DNA of 64,000 bases from Rhizodiscina lignyota (GCA_010015805.1 ML978122.1:372001-436000), one strand, 5' to 3'. Shown: positions 1-10,785, counted from the stretch's first letter. Notes: generated by a model not told the origin, from the letters alone. Program-made: numbers and translations.

Positions 1-832
1 GCAAAAAGTCCGGTAGGGAATTGAGAGCAAGCCGTTGCCTAAAAGATTGTTCATGAAAAAAGGAATACGGTTGATTGTGTACTCGAGCGAAGTAGAGGTC
101 GACCAGAGAATCTCGTACCTCTCGCGGCGGAAGCATCTTGAAGGAACGTCTGAGACAGGTGGTTAATGACGCAATTTCGGAGTCACTACAAGAACACTCA
201 CGGCTCTGACATATCATGTTGGGAGGCGACGACTTTTGCCGCTTGCGAGAGGTCGGATGCGTGTGTACTCGCGGCATTCGTGGGATAGATTATCCCTGAC
301 TGAGAGGATGCACTGGGAGTACGAAGGTTCTGGTTTATCAGGTCAGGGAGATAGCTATACATGGTTATTATAGAATAGACTATTGGTGCTGGAAAGTGTT
401 CTTACCTCATAAGTATGTCTCGTAGGTCATTCAACTTTGCTTCGATTGAAGCGACTCTTGTCGAGAGACTATCCTATAATTGATCTTATAAGATCTGTCT
501 TATCAATGGAGTATATGAACGTACATCGGCGTTCGAGGTGGCAACATCGCTCCCACTTTGAGCACGCTGGGGATCGGGTGTGATGCTACTGCCATTGCTG
601 GGCATCCACTGGCAGTCTTGTGACAACCGCTTGCAATAACTACACACGGGACGCTCCCCAGAGCACTTGGCTTTCTTACGTCTGGGTGAGAGTCAGCGAG
701 GAACTCGACTGGCGGAAGCTCTAAACTCGTCCAGCTTCTGTGATGAGCGGTCGCATACCTGCAGTTCAGACATGCTTGCTGGATTCGCCTGATGCCGCGA
801 TACCCGTTAGGGACAGACCGCTCTGGGGGCAT
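1..832 (-). CDS. Zn2Cys6 transcription factor, C-terminus cut by window edge
   Basis: Nuclear DNA-binding regulator of the Gal4 class. Splicing gives exons 759-832, 525-681, 406-473, 202-354 and <1-149, with introns of 51 to 77 bases. Residues 21-48 form the zinc cluster with Cys at 21, 24, 31, 38, 41 and 48 (C-X2-C-X6-C-X6-C-X2-C-X6-C); the first intron splits the codon after the second Cys. Exon 3 encodes a short heptad-like helix (SLSTRVASIEAKLNDLRDIL) suited to dimerisation. Exon 5 reads FKMLPPREVRDSLVDLYFAR and then VHNQPYSFFHEQSFR, the typical start of the fungal_trans middle homology region. The rest lies left of base 1. It sits immediately beyond the carboxyltransferase gene on the same strand and may control it and the acyl-CoA synthetase; that role is inferred from position only. 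The start at 832 is the first Met in frame and its distance to the zinc cluster is normal. Confidence 0.9.
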
Positions 833-1315
833 TCTGAGGTGGAATGGAAGCCAATACGTCGTCGCTTGACAGGAAGTCCAATGGGCTCACTCTCGATCTA
901 GACAATGAAGTGTTGGTGACTAGGAGAGGGGAGCAGAAGTTTGGATGTCGGCTGAGGAGTTACTGTAAGACCCGCATTTCGGCTGCCGCATGGGCCGAGA
1001 TTTGTCCTTATGTACGGCACTTCCCTACTACACTGCCGCCAGATTCCTACTTGGGACCAAATCACAATTCCTCAACCGCGGAAAGTTAAAAAAGAAAAGA
1101 GAAAGACTCTTCTTCTTTGGACTCTACGGCATTGTGCTATCTGTTATCCATGCCGCAGGGTAGATCCGAATCTATACGCCTTCTGGGCGACATTTTGTAG
1201 CTGTTTCTCTTGCTTGTACTGATCAATATCGGATACAGTCACCCCCATGCCAAGCTGATCTCAAAATGCCGCCGCGACTGCAAATAATATATTCCTATAA
1301 TATTTGTCTTGGTGG
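833..1315. other. Intergenic: regulator promoter and carboxyltransferase 3' flank
   Basis: This 483-base stretch separates the start of the Zn2Cys6 regulator from the stop codon of the carboxyltransferase gene. It must contain the regulator promoter. Short open frames here carry no recognisable protein features. I see no tRNA or repeat. Confidence 0.5.
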
Positions 1316-3357
1316 TTACATCCTCGCCAACCCCCTGAATCCGACATTGCCATACACAGGATCAATTGTGACAACCTCCAGACACATTCCAAGCACATGC
1401 CTCGTATCTCGAGGGTCAATGATCCCATCATCCAATAAGTAAGCAGAAGTCTTGTAAACTTCAGAATCTCTCTGCACTTGATCACTGAGCTTTTTGGTTG
1501 AAGCTTTGAGCTCATTTTCATCGACGGCACGGTTTGATCGAGCAGCTGCCCCACGGGCAATTGTCTCCATGACTCCACCCAATTGATCAGGACCCATCAC
1601 TGAGCATCGACTGTTGGGCCAAGAGAAGAGGAATCGAGGGGCGTAGGATCTGCCGCACATTGCATAATTGCCGGCCCCATACGAAGCTCCGCAGACGATA
1701 CTAATGTGCGGAACTGTGCTGGTGCTCACAGCGCCCACGAGCTGCGCACCTTTCTTGATGAGACCAGCTCTCTCAGTCTTGAGGCCAACCATGAATCCGG
1801 TGACATTGTGCAAGAAGACGATTGGGATCCGGCTACAGGCAGCAAGTCTGTTGTCAGATTTCATTCGGGGGAAGAATTTGGAACGGGGAAAAGCTTACTT
1901 CTGATTGCAGAGACGAATAAATTGCGTTGCTTTATCCGCTTCATTGCATAGAATGACTGGATTTTGATTCGCGATGATTCCCGTTAGATGTCCTGATGGT
2001 GTCAGAGAAAGAATATTATGGCAGGAATAGCACTGACCATGAATACGTGCCCACACTGTCAGCATACCCTTTCCAAACTGTGGTTTGAACTGGGACATCC
2101 GAGAGCCATCTACGATGCGCAATGTTACTTCTGTCATGTCCAAACTTTGACGGATGTCTGGGTCAACCAGCCCGAGAATATCCTCCATGTTATACTTGGC
2201 ATCCGAATAGACCGATGCTGTCGTTGGCTTCTCCAACTGTACTTGTGCACAGGAAGTTGTGAGGATCCACTCGCGAGCTTTTCGGATTGCATCAAGTCTT
2301 CAAAGTCTGTGTTAGTGATGCGGAGAGCCAAGGTCTGGACGTGGATGCATACTCATCAACAGCAAGTCCGTCTGAAAGTCCGGTCACCGTGGAATGCATA
2401 GTTGCGCCTCCAAGCGCCTCTGCCTCGACGACCTCCCCAGTTGCCATTTTTACCAGCGGTGGCCCACCCAGAAATACTTGTGCTTGATCCTGAACGAATA
2501 TTGTATAGTCTGACAAGGCTGGGTGGTATGCACCTCCCGCTGTTGAAGAGCCGAAGACAATCGCACAGCTTGGCTGCCCATTTTTGGTTCGGAGGGCGAG
2601 ATCTCGAAATATTTGGCCGCCTTTGTGGAAGACTCGAAACTGTTGGGGAAGAAAGACGCCAGCCTGCAGACAATATTTTGTTAGCGAAGTTGCACAGCTG
2701 GTTAAAAAGTGTCGTCGCAAAGCTTCACTTACGGACTGCACGAGTGCTATTAGAGGTAGATTGTTCTCCGATGCAATTGCCGTAATGCGATTTTGTTTCA
2801 AGACTGGGGATCTGTTAACGTTTGGTTGGAATAGGACTTCCACACCTACCTGTTAGCTCATTCCAAGAACCTCCCTGCAGAGACGGGATGTGTGCTAAAA
2901 TCATGCAGATGACCCCACTGTCAAGAAAGGAGTTAGCCATACAAGATGCATATCGTTTGGGAAGGCAGTTCTCACTTCACTACCCCAATGCCTGCGACCA
3001 AGCTTGCAGAAGGGGATGAGTCGTCCAATTTGTGACCCGCAAACGCGCAGAGCTCTAGAAAAGGAGTATCCGGATCTCGCAGAAGAACAACTCTATCTCG
3101 TGCTGAGTTATGTCAACAAATTGATGTTTTATTTCAGTGGAAACCTTACCAAGGATATGTCGCGCCGTGTGCTTTTCAAGGGCTTTTGCAGACTTCCCTT
3201 CCCGACTTGCCTCAACAGATGCGTCTTCATATTTTTGGATAATGTGCTTCCATTTGACGGAGTTTTCTTCGAACTTAGGTGACTTGACATTGATCTTGCT
3301 AGGTATTCGAGGGAACACGTGTTGCCTTGATGTCGAAGCGAAATTAGGAGTAGCCAT
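1316..3357 (-). CDS. Acyl-CoA carboxylase carboxyltransferase subunit (MCC beta-like)
   Basis: Carboxyltransferase half of a biotin-dependent acyl-CoA carboxylase: it moves the carboxyl group from biotin on a partner alpha subunit to an acyl-CoA. Exons: 3150-3357, 2976-3054, 2850-2917, 2733-2803, 2353-2663, 2038-2297, 1899-1992 and 1316-1832, giving 535 residues in phase, near the usual length for methylcrotonyl-CoA carboxylase beta. Landmarks in order are LVQSAGVFLPQQ, AGGAYHPALSD, FLGGPPLVKMATGEVVEAE, RIHGHLTGIIANQ, IVFLHNVTGFMVG, GASYGAGNYAMCGR, SVMGPDQLGGVM and IIDPRDTRHVLG. The C-terminus is GLARM; ARM fits the loose peroxisomal PTS1 pattern, but family members often end in FRM, so this may be coincidence. 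The N-terminus has some mitochondrial-presequence character. An in-frame Met at 3381 is an alternative start. No biotin carboxylase subunit lies in the window. It shares a 472-base promoter with the acyl-CoA synthetase. The substrate is unknown. Confidence 0.9.
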
Positions 3358-3829
3358 GATGCTGCAGATTAAAAAGCGCAAATCGCAGGTCTGTTATCTC
3401 AATCTCGGGGTTTAATCTTGTAATTAGAAGACACCCGATCTAAGGAGATTCAGTCCCAGAGTGCTACTCACCATGGTATCTAGGATACGGGATCTCGATT
3501 CGCATTCATGACTCCGAGATCGCCGCATGCTCAGTTATTACAGTCAGTTGGGGGGACACGGTCCGTGGGAGACGGAGCGGACCGATCTGAATACCCCGTA
3601 GGAAAAAGGGGTTAGGACTGGGGATGAAAGCGGTCCAAAAAAACCCCCGAATTATATCTTTCGAAGGAGATTTGGGGAAACGCCTTGGTACCTCGTTCTG
3701 TCGGATTCAAATCAATATTCTAAGCCAGTCGCAGTGCACGGCGGTTTTGTTCAACGCGTACAGCTTCACTTTTTCGCTTCACCCAATCGAGAAATACCTG
3801 ACAATATTTCGCACACTGAAATCGAAACC
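3358..3829. promoter_or_regulatory. Bidirectional promoter of carboxyltransferase and acyl-CoA synthetase genes
   Basis: The two genes point away from each other and only these 472 bases lie between their start codons, so both promoters must be here. The region contains a pair of CGG-type half-site motifs at 3559-3584. No clear TATA box was identified. Co-regulation is inferred from the shared space. Confidence 0.6.
3559..3584. promoter_or_regulatory. Candidate Zn2Cys6 binding sites (CGGTCCG / CGGACCG)
   Basis: CGGTCCG lies at 3559-3565 and its reverse complement CGGACCG at 3578-3584. Each is itself an inverted CGG...CCG pair with a one-base spacer, and zinc cluster regulators bind CGG triplets. 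The location in the shared promoter, next to a Zn2Cys6 gene, makes this a reasonable operator candidate. Binding is inferred, not shown. Confidence 0.35.
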
Positions 3830-5802
3830 ATGGCTATCGAGGACATCCAGCAAAACAGTAATGAAAGGCGCAAAAATTCGACAGCAGTTGCACCAAAACC
3901 GTCTTTCCTTGTTGGGGAAGTCCAGTCACCCCTCTGGGAAATTACACTCACCCAACTTCTTCAGCAACAAGTTCTGTCAAATCCATCTGGCGAATGTGTT
4001 ATTTTTCCAGAGTACAACTACCGGAAAACGTATAATCAGCTGTACCAGACCACCTTAGAGGTTGCCCAAGGACTACGAGCAATCGGCGTTGTCCACGGAG
4101 ACCGAGTTGGAATATTTGCAGGAAATATCCCGGCATATGTCGAACTGTTTTTTGCAGTATCACATGTTGGTGCTGCATATGTGGTTTTCAATACCACTTA
4201 CACACCCAAAGAACTGCAGTCCGCTTTGCAACATTCAGGTAGGCTTCCACTTGAAACTGTGTTAGAGAAACATAGACTTAGAAACAATACTAAATAGGAT
4301 GTAAAGCTGTTTTTGTGGCAACATCAATTGGCAAGACCCAAACTAATGGCATCTTGGATATGTTGAGCAGCAGCAGCCGAAACTCAGTCCTGACTGAACT
4401 GAAGTCTGTCATCTTGCTGAAAGATCAAGCTGGGAGGAATTTCGACACCTATGATCATTTGCGAGAGGCAGGTAAAAGGATTTCAAAGCAGGAACTTTCT
4501 TCCGTCATGGCGTCGAATACCGCAGGCAGTATCTGTAACCTTCAGTTTACAAGTGGCACCACGGGTACCCCAAAAGCAGCAGTGTTGACTCACTTGTACG
4601 TCTTCCATAATGCATGTTAAGAATACAAATACTCATTTTGCATAGGAACATTATCAACAACGGGCGCTTTGTTGGTGATCGAATGCGGCTAACGTCTCGG
4701 GACGTCATTTGTTGTCCTCCTCCGCTCTTTCACTGCTTCGGATTGGTATTGGGCCTTGTTGCTGTTTTCACTCACGGCAGTTGTATAGTATTTCCCAGTG
4801 AGACTTTCCAGCCAGCTTCAGTTCTCAGAGCCGTGGCGGAAGAGCGCTGCACTGGCCTGCATGGTGTGCCAGCAATGTTTTCTGCGGAATTGGAACTTCA
4901 TAAGGCAAACTTGAAATCGATGGATTTCTCATCATTGCGGACTGGGATAGCAGCAGGCTCGCCAGTTTCGAAAAAGATGATGGCGGAGCTGCAAGAAGTT
5001 TTCAACTTAACCGAAGCTACCATAACATATGGTGAGTAAGAGTCTTGCCCTCTTCCACCTGCAGGTAAATAAACTTTGGTAGGAATGACGGAGACGTCGC
5101 CAGCATCGTTCATGTCATTTACGGATGATCCGCTTCACAAACGACTGACAACAGTTGGAAAGATACTCCCACACACTAAAGCGAAGATAGTCGATGTTAA
5201 GGGGAAGGTTGTGCCGGTGGGTACGCGAGGAGAACTCTGCGTCGCAGGTTTCCAGCTCCAGAAGGGATATTGGAGGAATCCCAAACAAACCGCGGAGGCA
5301 ATGCAGACTGATGACGAGGGCTGCCTCTGGATGAGAACAGGTGATGAAGCGATTTTTGATGATGAAGGCTATTGTAGCATCACAGGACGTATTAAAGATA
5401 TTATCATTCGTGGTCCGTCAACACATCATCCCAATGAGAACCGCCAGAGCTGACGCTAGCTATATAGGTGGCGAAAATATATTCCCCTTGGAAATCGAAG
5501 AGAGGTTAGGGCAGCATAAGGCTATAATCCAGTCAAGCGTGGTCGGATTGCCTGATGAAAAGTATGGTGAAGCGGTTTGTGCATTTATTCAGCCACGACT
5601 GTCCGAGCAACTTCCGTCGGCGGAGCGCTTGAGAGACTTCGTAAGACAGACGTTGGGCTGGCACAAAGCGCCCGTGCATATTTTCTGGCTCGGAGAAGGA
5701 GAAGACTTTCCCAAAACAGCAAGTGGGAAGATCCAGAAACATATCTTGAGAAAAAAGGGCCAGCAGAGGCTGAGGTGTATGGCCCGCACATCAAAGATGT
5801 AG
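3830..5802 (+). CDS. Acyl-CoA synthetase (AMP-binding family, ACSF2-like)
   Basis: Activates a carboxylic acid to its CoA ester through an acyl-AMP intermediate. Exons 3830-4238, 4298-4595, 4646-5031, 5083-5412 and 5468-5802 join in phase to 585 residues. The core motifs are all present: TSGTTGTPKAAVLTH (ATP-binding loop, split by intron 2), ITYGMTETSPA (A5, split by intron 3), RTGDEAIFDDEGYCSITGR followed by KD and IIIRGGENIFP (hinge region, split by intron 4), and PKTASGKIQK with the catalytic Lys near the C-terminus. The start at 3830 has a strong context (AACCATGG). The last three residues are SKM, a recognised type of peroxisomal PTS1 signal. The overall sequence resembles medium-chain synthetases of the ACSF2 type; the substrate cannot be read from sequence. 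Divergent pairing with the carboxyltransferase suggests that its CoA product is carboxylated next. Confidence 0.93.
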
Positions 5803-6233
5803 ACTACAATATGATGACGATTGTATATCGTTCGCTCGTTTCTTTCTAGCAATCGAAACGATTTTTTCTTCTTTGGATCGCAACATATTAAATCGATTAG
5901 AATTACCTTTTCGAGCAGTGTATACCCAGGGTATTACCACAGGGCGGCTGAACACCGCCATGATTCTCAAGCTGATGTGGCGCGTGCATGAATTAAGTTG
6001 CCAAGTGCTTTCTATTGGGCTGAACTCGTTGCTGAGTTGCACTCTTGGCCTATGGGTGACAACATCCATCTCACATCGTGGTGTCCACAATATCCCGTGA
6101 TCTTAATGACTGCCCCTCTTCTCAGGAAGGGAATAGCCGATGGAGAGGACTATGCCGAAGTTTTAATTGTTATGATTATCATGCATGCATGACAAGTGAA
6201 GTGAGATGAGCACCTCTAAAGCGATGAAATTTG

Positions 6234-6343
6234 GGGTCCGGCTCAAACACGGCAATACGGTCCGTGACCGTGAGCTATCTAGAGTAGCGGGTGGTTCTGG
6301 TGGGTCCGGCTCAACACGGCACTACCGTCCACGTCCATGAGCT
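6234..6343. repeat. Imperfect two-copy direct repeat with CGG/CCG motifs, period 68
   Basis: Copy one (6234-6276) and copy two (6302-6343) both begin GGGTCCGGCTCAA, continue with ACACGGCA, and end TGAGCT. The first copy carries CGGTCCG at 6258-6264, the same heptamer seen in the bidirectional promoter at 3559. It could be a duplicated regulatory site or a decaying repeat. Confidence 0.55.
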
Positions 6344-7148
6344 AGTGACTTCTCGATCTCGCACATCCTTTGTTTCATGTCCCCAAGCTGTACTCCGTAG
6401 GGGGTTCCAGCATCATGTTTGTTGAGCTAATGCTCTTTCTGGGGTATATTATTCGGCTCGGTGTCTAAATCTTCAATGCGGGGTGAATTTGCTGTCATCT
6501 TCTCCATGCAACCCGGCCTTAATTTATTCAACTGGTCTTTACCTTCTCCATAGATTACCTGAATGTATCTACGTGCACAACCTTTTTCTCCTTCTCTCAA
6601 CTGGCCTCAGCAATCGCATCCTTATAAGCAGCAGAAACTAAGCACAATGTCAAACACAAACCTTGAGCAGGGTCAGTACATCCCAAATGGTGATAATGCT
6701 AATAGCATCAAACCCAGACACCAACAATTGGATAACCTTAATCGATATGCCACCTCGTTTGCCCCGTGGTCTTCTACTGCATGTACCCTTACGAAATGCG
6801 ATTCCGTTCGGGCTCCTTCAGGTCTTGTATCCGCTTACGTTCCGGAAATGCTGACAGTGCACGTTCGCGATGCATAGACATTTGCAAATCTCCGATAGGC
6901 CAACTCTGTTTTCAAACGTTCATTATTGTCCTTTCCGCCGAAAGAGTTAACTACTGTGGACTATACGGTTCTTGTAGCTGTATGTAGGATGTCCCGTTCA
7001 GCACGTGCGTAGAAGATCTCATCCAGAATGTCGGAACCACGACGGAGAGCATTACCATTTGCGTATTAAACCCTGCCTGTGAGTAAATCTATTACTTCCG
7101 TGTCGATAGGTGTGTTATTGCGAATTCTCTACTGCCGCAGTTCAACGT

Positions 7149-7173
7149 CGCAAGGCTCGCAAGGCTCGCAAGG
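7149..7173. repeat. Nonamer tandem repeat (CAAGGCTCG)
   Basis: CAAGGCTCG is repeated in tandem with a partial third unit. It is short and not linked to a gene. Confidence 0.6.
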
Positions 7174-7810
7174 TTTTCTCGTACGATAAAATGATGCACA
7201 GGTACCTTCGCGCACTTTAAAAAGGTGCTGATATGTCATATACGATACGGAGTTCGATTGTTACGAAACGATCTGGAAAAGTCTTCAGTATCCGCACTCG
7301 TACCTAGAGTAGCTACAATTACTTAATTACCATGCTTCCTCATCGATTCAGGTAGTATAGCGTGCCGCCACTGCATTTTAAATGATGCTTTTCCGGCTTG
7401 CTCGACGACGCCCACGTCCACGACGCCTACAGTAGTCAGAAAATATGCGACACAAACTCCGCGCATAAGAAATTTGGAATGACAAATTAAGGCGGAGAAG
7501 CTCAATATATGACTGCATGTTCTTCATTATCTTCCACAGCGTTAGCGTATCGTAATACTATACTTTTGTACCACCACATTGGATCCGATAATTTGAATAA
7601 CTGATTGTTTGTACACGCGTTCGAAGTTTTTTATGGGTGGTTTGGCCCCATTGGAGTCGTTCTTCGTATTGGATTTGCTGTGATGTCGCGAGGAAACAGA
7701 TGTTTGGGGCTGCTCCACGGTATAAAACTACGGGAACGTCCGTTTCTGTTCCATCAGGCTATCAGCTCCATTGAACGCATACACTGTTCATCAAGGTCAA
7801 ACCCATCATT

Positions 7811-8252
7811 ATGAAGTGCACTGCATTCTCATCAATCGCGGCCGCTGCTGCCAGCATTGCGAGCTTGGTAGCGCCCATCTACGCATACTTCAATGCACGT
7901 TAGAAGCTAATATGTTTCCAGGCAACTGCGGACATCATTTTCGAAGTCAATAACGGGCTCGAGCATTTGCTTGATCCAGGTCATGCATTCAGGACGGCAG
8001 AAGGTATACTCTGTTTCCCTGGTGAATCAGATAAATCAGCCTGCTAATCGAGGGTTTGATGCTACAGCTGGCAACCCAGGATTCGCAAATGCTACAGAGG
8101 CTCGTGTTGCGAATGTTGGCCCAGAGGCATGCGGTTGCGTCGTATACGGAAATACTGAATGCGATGGCAACCCGAGCATCGTGGTGAATGGAGATTTCGT
8201 CCAGCTTCCATCGGACATTGCAGGCAAAGTTGGATGCGTCATATGTTTGTAA
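7811..8252 (+). CDS. Candidate small secreted Cys-containing protein, model unresolved
   Basis: The ATG at 7811 opens with MKCTAFSSIAAAAASIASLV, a good signal peptide. Further on, a frame ending at 8252 encodes a mature-looking segment with NATEARVANVGPEACGCVVY, GNTECDGNPSIVVNGDFVQL and PSDIAGKVGCVIC, with five Cys residues in its last 45. This is the composition of small secreted fungal proteins. I could not find an intron arrangement that joins the two parts with good splice sites, so either the gene has an unusual intron or it is decayed. Function is unknown. Confidence 0.35.
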
Positions 8253-9864
8253 CTCGAAGAAGGATGACCGAGCGGGATTGAATGATTCATAGCACAGCCC
8301 CGAAAACCCCTTTAGACTTTGAAATGGTCTTCACTCAACATATTAGCCCACTCTCCGTGCGAGATGTCCCTGTTCAAAGCCACGGTTTGGTGTGCACTTT
8401 AGTACTGAACATTCGGCACTGCCAACGGCGCTATCGACAAAACAAGACGACTTCACGTGCCATGTCAGCGAAAGCTGAACAAGGCGATGGGTAAGCTCCG
8501 AAGCAGCAATACGAAGGAGCATTTCCGATTTTCTAATACGAATGGTTAGCCTTACATTTGCCAAGGAATCCTTCTGCACCGCTTGGTTAGGATAAAAGTG
8601 TAGTGATCTCGCATTTAGCGCATTGGACTTAGCCCCATACGTGCAGGTAGATCGCTATTCTACTCACCAGAGTGCTGCGCAGTCGTTAGCAGAGCTTTTC
8701 GGGTACCTGTGCGTTTTCTATTAGCCAGTGTGAAATGATAATTTGTGCCGTCGACCATTGTTCATACTCTCAAGGCCGGATGTCTAAAATAATCCCTGAG
8801 TTGCGAATATACAACAAAATGCCGAGACCCAATCAGCCAATCTCCTCTTCACTTGTTCGCTCGCCCGCAAAGACAGTAACCATATTGTTCAACGGTGTGC
8901 TCTGGTTCAGGTTTGATTAGAGTAAATCTCTTGCTCGTGAACTCTCTTGAAAACGATAGGGGTTGTAGAGAGCCGGACCTTTTGCTATCGCCGCCTTTTG
9001 CTCGAGCATACATATTCATTAACGCCACGCTTTGCCCTCCATTGCCTTGTATTCCATGTACACGGTCAGTCGCCTCCCCTCTTCGACTTCTATCCCATCT
9101 CCACGCGTAAGCCGCAGCAGCTCGTTCTCTGTGTCGAGATTTGGTGGGCGTGTCTTTACTTGGCGAAGCAGAAGTGGTAGAATCTGGAAGAATGGCCGTG
9201 CTTGATTGTAGGTATTGTGGTTGAGTATGTATAGGCGCAATAGCTATGTGCTGCTAGCTAGGGTTGATCAACGGCTGCCCGTTCGAAGGTAGATCTTTGT
9301 GCTTGCGGCTGAAGGAGGAGGATGAGTTTGAAGTCGCGGCCTCGTGCAGGAGCTTCTGCTGCTGTTACTTTATTGCTATTTTCTTAGTTGCTGCAACGGA
9401 GCGATCAGGAACGGTATCGTAGGCGGCTAAATGCTGGAGAGAGAGTCTTCGGGGTTGACTGGAATGGTGAGATGGAGTGAGAAGTTGGCTGATGTGTCAT
9501 GGAAGGTCAAGGGAGTTGTGGAGGGCGAGGCGAAAGGTTGCGTGTTGAGAAAAAGAGCAAAATAATGGTGGGTGGCCTTGAATTCAACACCACCTCCCCG
9601 CGCTGGCTGAGCCAACTCTTCGCACACCTCCCCTATTGTTGGTAGTGGCCAAGATGATACTATATCGCTTATGTGTAAGGTCTCAAGTAAATTTACCTAC
9701 AGTAGCAAGTAGTGCAGACCTGTGGATGGAAACCTGCCAAACGGATTGGTTGTGGCCATGTACGATGCCAAATGCTTCAGTGGTGGACTGCTAGCTTTAA
9801 ATACCAACTATAACTGATGTTGCGCATGAGAACCTACTAGAGGCGCCTATGCTAGTTGATGGAT
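8253..9864. other. Stretch without a supportable gene
   Basis: About 1.6 kb. Open frames on both strands are short, lack recognisable motifs and do not splice into longer products by eye. No repeat was noticed. Confidence 0.45.
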
Positions 9865-10306
9865 CATCCTGCAAGTGTTGTATGACAGGCGAACTTTTGG
9901 GAGCATCAAAGCGTAGAGTAGCGTCTTGAAGGCGCAAAAAATAAAACTTAAGATAAAACGACGAAAACGGAGGCATTGTTTGCTCGGCCTAGGATTCGAA
10001 CCTGTGCGTGCTCACCGCGCAAAAAGGAAGCGCATGGAACCCCAAAAAAAAAAACCAAAAAAAACACCTCCCCTTTCGGGGCGAGCAGATAGTTGTACAG
10101 GACAAGTATCTGTAATAACGTTCTCTCTATAGCAATGAATAAACCGCCACAAGGGCGGGTTGAAGGTAGTAAGTATTTAATATAATGGGGGTTAAGAGTC
10201 TCACTGGGGGATAGTATATTTTGGGTTTACGCCGTGCCACTTGTGGCACGCTACCAATCTTACTGAGAGGGGGATTTGAAATTGTATGTATACTCACCAT
10301 CCACCA
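9865..10306. repeat. Tandem structured element, copy 1 (period about 480)
   Basis: First of two diverged direct copies. Shared landmarks on the plus strand in order: CATCCTGCAA, TAGCGTCTTGAAGGCG, GATTCGAAC (a tRNA-type B-box core on the minus strand), GCAAAAAGGAAG, an A-rich tract, a hairpin at 10070-10081 (CCCC with GGGG), a stem-loop at 10086-10112 (CAGATA with TATCTG), a hairpin at 10144-10158 (CCGCC with GGCGG), and a 7-bp hairpin at 10233-10250 (CGTGCCA with TGGCACG). No protein frame runs through it. On the minus strand the first hairpin has a GAAA loop and is followed by runs of T, as in RNA polymerase III terminators. The identity of the element is unknown. Confidence 0.75.
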
Positions 10307-10345
10307 GTAGATACTCGCCATCTGCAAGTGGATACTTAAAATCAT

Positions 10346-10785
10346 CATCCTGCAAATGTTGCAAACGGAGATGAGCCTCTACGAGAATTATAGCGTAGGG
10401 TAGCGTCTTGAAGGCGGCCAAAAAAAAAAGAGAAAGGAAAGATAAAAACGTAGTGGTGGTGTTGCCCCAGCTCCAGATTCGAACTCAGGGTGATGACTGT
10501 GCAAAAAGGAAGTGGACAGGAGCAAAAAAAAGACACCTCCCTTCACCTCAATGTGAAGGGCGAACAGATAGTTGTACAGGACAAGAATCTGCAATTTTAA
10601 GTTCTATAGACTTGGGTTCAAACGCCGCCCGAAGGGCGGGTTGAAGATGTATTAGCTGTTTCGATAAATATTTTTTAAAGTACGTACTGGGGGATTGTAT
10701 GTTTTGGATCATGCATGCCACCGTGGCATGCCACCAACTATTGAGAGGGGGGGTATTTGAAACTGTACATATACTCACTGTTCTT
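10346..10785. repeat. Tandem structured element, copy 2
   Basis: Second copy, offset by 479 to 481 bases from copy 1. The same blocks recur in order. The hairpins persist although their stems differ: 10539-10560 is now an 8-bp stem (CCCTTCAC with GTGAAGGG), 10625-10639 is CCGCCC with GGGCGG, and 10714-10730 is CATGCCA with TGGCATG. The 15-base loop GTTGTACAGGACAAG (10571-10585) is identical to that of copy 1 (10092-10106). Stems kept despite base changes suggest selection on structure, either as RNA or as folded DNA. Confidence 0.75.

Larger units (their letters stand above)
5803..7810. other. Gene-poor stretch downstream of the acyl-CoA synthetase
   Basis: Two kilobases in which I cannot support a gene. 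The longest open frame (6563-6877, plus strand) has no recognisable domain, and the shorter product starting at 6648 does not resemble a family I know. The stretch contains an imperfect duplication at 6234-6343 and a short nonamer repeat at 7149-7173. Confidence 0.5.

Noticed and set aside
9985-10000. GATTCGAACC as part of a tRNA gene
   Set aside because: It matches a B-box on the minus strand, but I found no matching acceptor stem, anticodon arm or A-box at normal spacing. The same sequence recurs in copy 2 of the tandem element.
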